Of a stretch of DNA of 64,000 nt, positions 62,991 to 64,000 are shown one piece after another. Under the pieces are notes generated by a model, which was not told the DNA's origin, ran no database searches, and saw only the letters and a list, made by a program, of their open reading frames with translations. The position numbers and the translations under genes are program-made. How positions within the stretch are numbered: position 1 is the first letter of the stretch; the number at the start of each line of letters is the position of its first letter. The stretch covers positions 248,001 to 312,000 of the forward strand of contig NW_027480591.1 in the NCBI RefSeq assembly GCF_051401765.1, read 5' to 3'. The stretch comes from Calliopsis andreniformis. Taxonomy: Eukaryota; Arthropoda; Insecta; Hymenoptera; Andrenidae.

Positions 62991-64000
62991 ATACTCTATC
63001 CTCAATCGTCAATCCTCAATCCTCAATCCTCAATCTTCGATGCTCAATCCTCAACCCTCAATCCTCATTCCTTAAACCTCAATCCCTAATCCTCAATCCT
63101 GAATCCTCAATCTTCAGCCCTCAGTCCTCATAAATCAATTGTCAATCCTCAATCCTCAATAGAATATCCTCAATTCACAATTTTCAATACTAAATCTCCA
63201 TTCTTCACTCTTCAAGTCTCAATCCACAAATATCAATTCTCATCACTCATCCATCAACACTCAGTCCTCAATCTTCAATCCTCATTCCTCAATCCTCAAT
63301 CTTCAATCCTCAATACTGAATCTTCAATCCTCAATCCTCAATCCTCAATCCTCAATCCTGAATCTTCAATCCTCAGTCCCCAATCCTCAATCTTCAATCC
63401 TCAATACTCAATCCTCAATCCTCAATCCTCAATACTCAGTCCTCAGTCCTCAAACCTCAATGCTCAATCCTCAATACCCTATCCTCAATCTTCAATACTC
63501 AATCCTCAATCCCCAATGCTCAATACCCAAGCATCAATTCACAATTATCAATACTCAATAGAATACCCTGAATTCTCAGGATTCAATACTCAAACCTCAA
63601 TCCGCAACCCTCAGCCCTCATCCTCCATCCTCAATCCTCAATCCTCAATCCTCAATCTTCAATCCTCAATACTCAATCTTCAATCACCAATCCTCAATCC
63701 TCAATCCTCACTCCTCAGTCCTCAGGCATCAATACTCAATCTTCAATACTCAATCCTCAATCCTCAATTCTCAATCCTCAATCCTCAACCTTCAACTCTC
63801 AATCCACAATCCTCAATGTTCAATCCTCAATACCCAATCCTTAATCTTCAATCCTCAATCCTCAATCTTCAATCCTCAATACTCAACCTTCAATTCTCAA
63901 TCCTCAATCCTCAATCCTCAATCCTCAACCTTCAATCCTCAATGCTCAGTCCTCAATCCTCAATCCTCAGTCCTCAATCCTCAATCCTCAATCCTCAAAC
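62991..64000 (+). repeat. Right-edge copy of 23.77-24.70 kb
   Basis: After a short unshared stretch (62,991-63,065, with ACTCTATCC and TTCGATGC units) the sequence matches 23,775-24,703 at an offset of 39,297 bp and the equivalent part of block B at 38,531-39,459. Checks are AAATCAATTG at 63,132/23,835 and TCCGCAACCC at 63,601/24,304. It runs off the end of the window. Confidence 0.88.

Larger units (their letters stand above)
1..64000 (+). repeat. Heptanucleotide satellite array, unit TCCTCAA, filling the window
   Basis: The whole window is made of head-to-tail copies of a 7-bp unit, TCCTCAA, always in the same orientation; I saw no inverted segment and no insertion of unrelated DNA. Perfect runs reach roughly nine to ten units (about 32,154-32,220). 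Elsewhere variants such as TACTCAA, TTCTCAA, TCATCAA, TCGTCAA and TCAGTCC are interspersed. Stretches that look unique, such as those around GAATTC or AAATCAATTG, still parse into 7-bp steps and so are diverged units. G is scarce on this strand. No canonical telomere repeat, transposon end or known satellite family is recognised. It is most likely eukaryotic satellite DNA, but the organism cannot be identified from it. Confidence 0.97.

Noticed and set aside
1..64000. CRISPR array
   Set aside because: There are no unique spacers between regular repeats; the repeats adjoin head to tail, and no cas genes are present.
1..64000. Telomere array
   Set aside because: The unit TTGAGGA differs from the common eukaryotic telomere repeats and is far too variable along the window. 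A subtelomeric position remains possible but is not shown by the sequence.

Overview
The whole window is one continuous satellite-type tandem array. I find no protein-coding gene, RNA gene, transposon, CRISPR array, origin or attachment site that I can support. The basic unit is a heptanucleotide, consensus TCCTCAA on the + strand (TTGAGGA on the - strand), repeated thousands of times with point variants such as TACTCAA, TTCTCAA, TCATCAA, TCGTCAA and TCAGTCC, plus occasional 6-bp units. G is very rare on the + strand, so the two strands differ strongly in composition.

The organism cannot be named from this sequence. A heptamer array filling 64 kb, with kilobase-scale higher-order duplications and no genes, suggests eukaryotic heterochromatin or subtelomeric/pericentromeric satellite. 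That is an inference from the kind of DNA, not from a recognised family.

Layout. The left part (1-14 kb) is a patchwork of local tandem duplications with periods of about 0.98, 0.58, 0.97, 1.62, 0.29 and 2.99 kb. Positions 14.1-17.9 kb hold a 2.4-kb tandem pair. From 15.4 kb rightward the window is a mosaic of long, nearly identical blocks. Block E occurs at 15.44-19.00 kb and 47.14-51.00 kb, and part of it recurs at 51.66-54.76 kb. Block A (19.00-28.69 kb) recurs at 33.75-43.44 kb, shifted by 14,749-14,756 bp. Block P (28.69-32.85 kb) recurs at 53.98-58.35 kb. Inside P and running into block B is a clean 1,390-bp tandem duplication (31,611-33,000 and 33,001-34,390). The right end (58.35-64.0 kb) is built again from block A pieces.

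The many long open frames, all on the + strand and up to 505 codons, come from the repeat. Seven is not a multiple of three, so all three + frames read the same cyclic heptapeptide (L-N-P-Q-S-S-I), while each - frame meets TGA every 21 nt. Most of these frames begin at GTG, TTG or an ATG made by a single-base variant, and they end where a variant unit makes TAA, TAG or TGA. I therefore annotate no CDS. The interest of the window lies in its nested repeat architecture, the traces of recent duplication, and the strand asymmetry.
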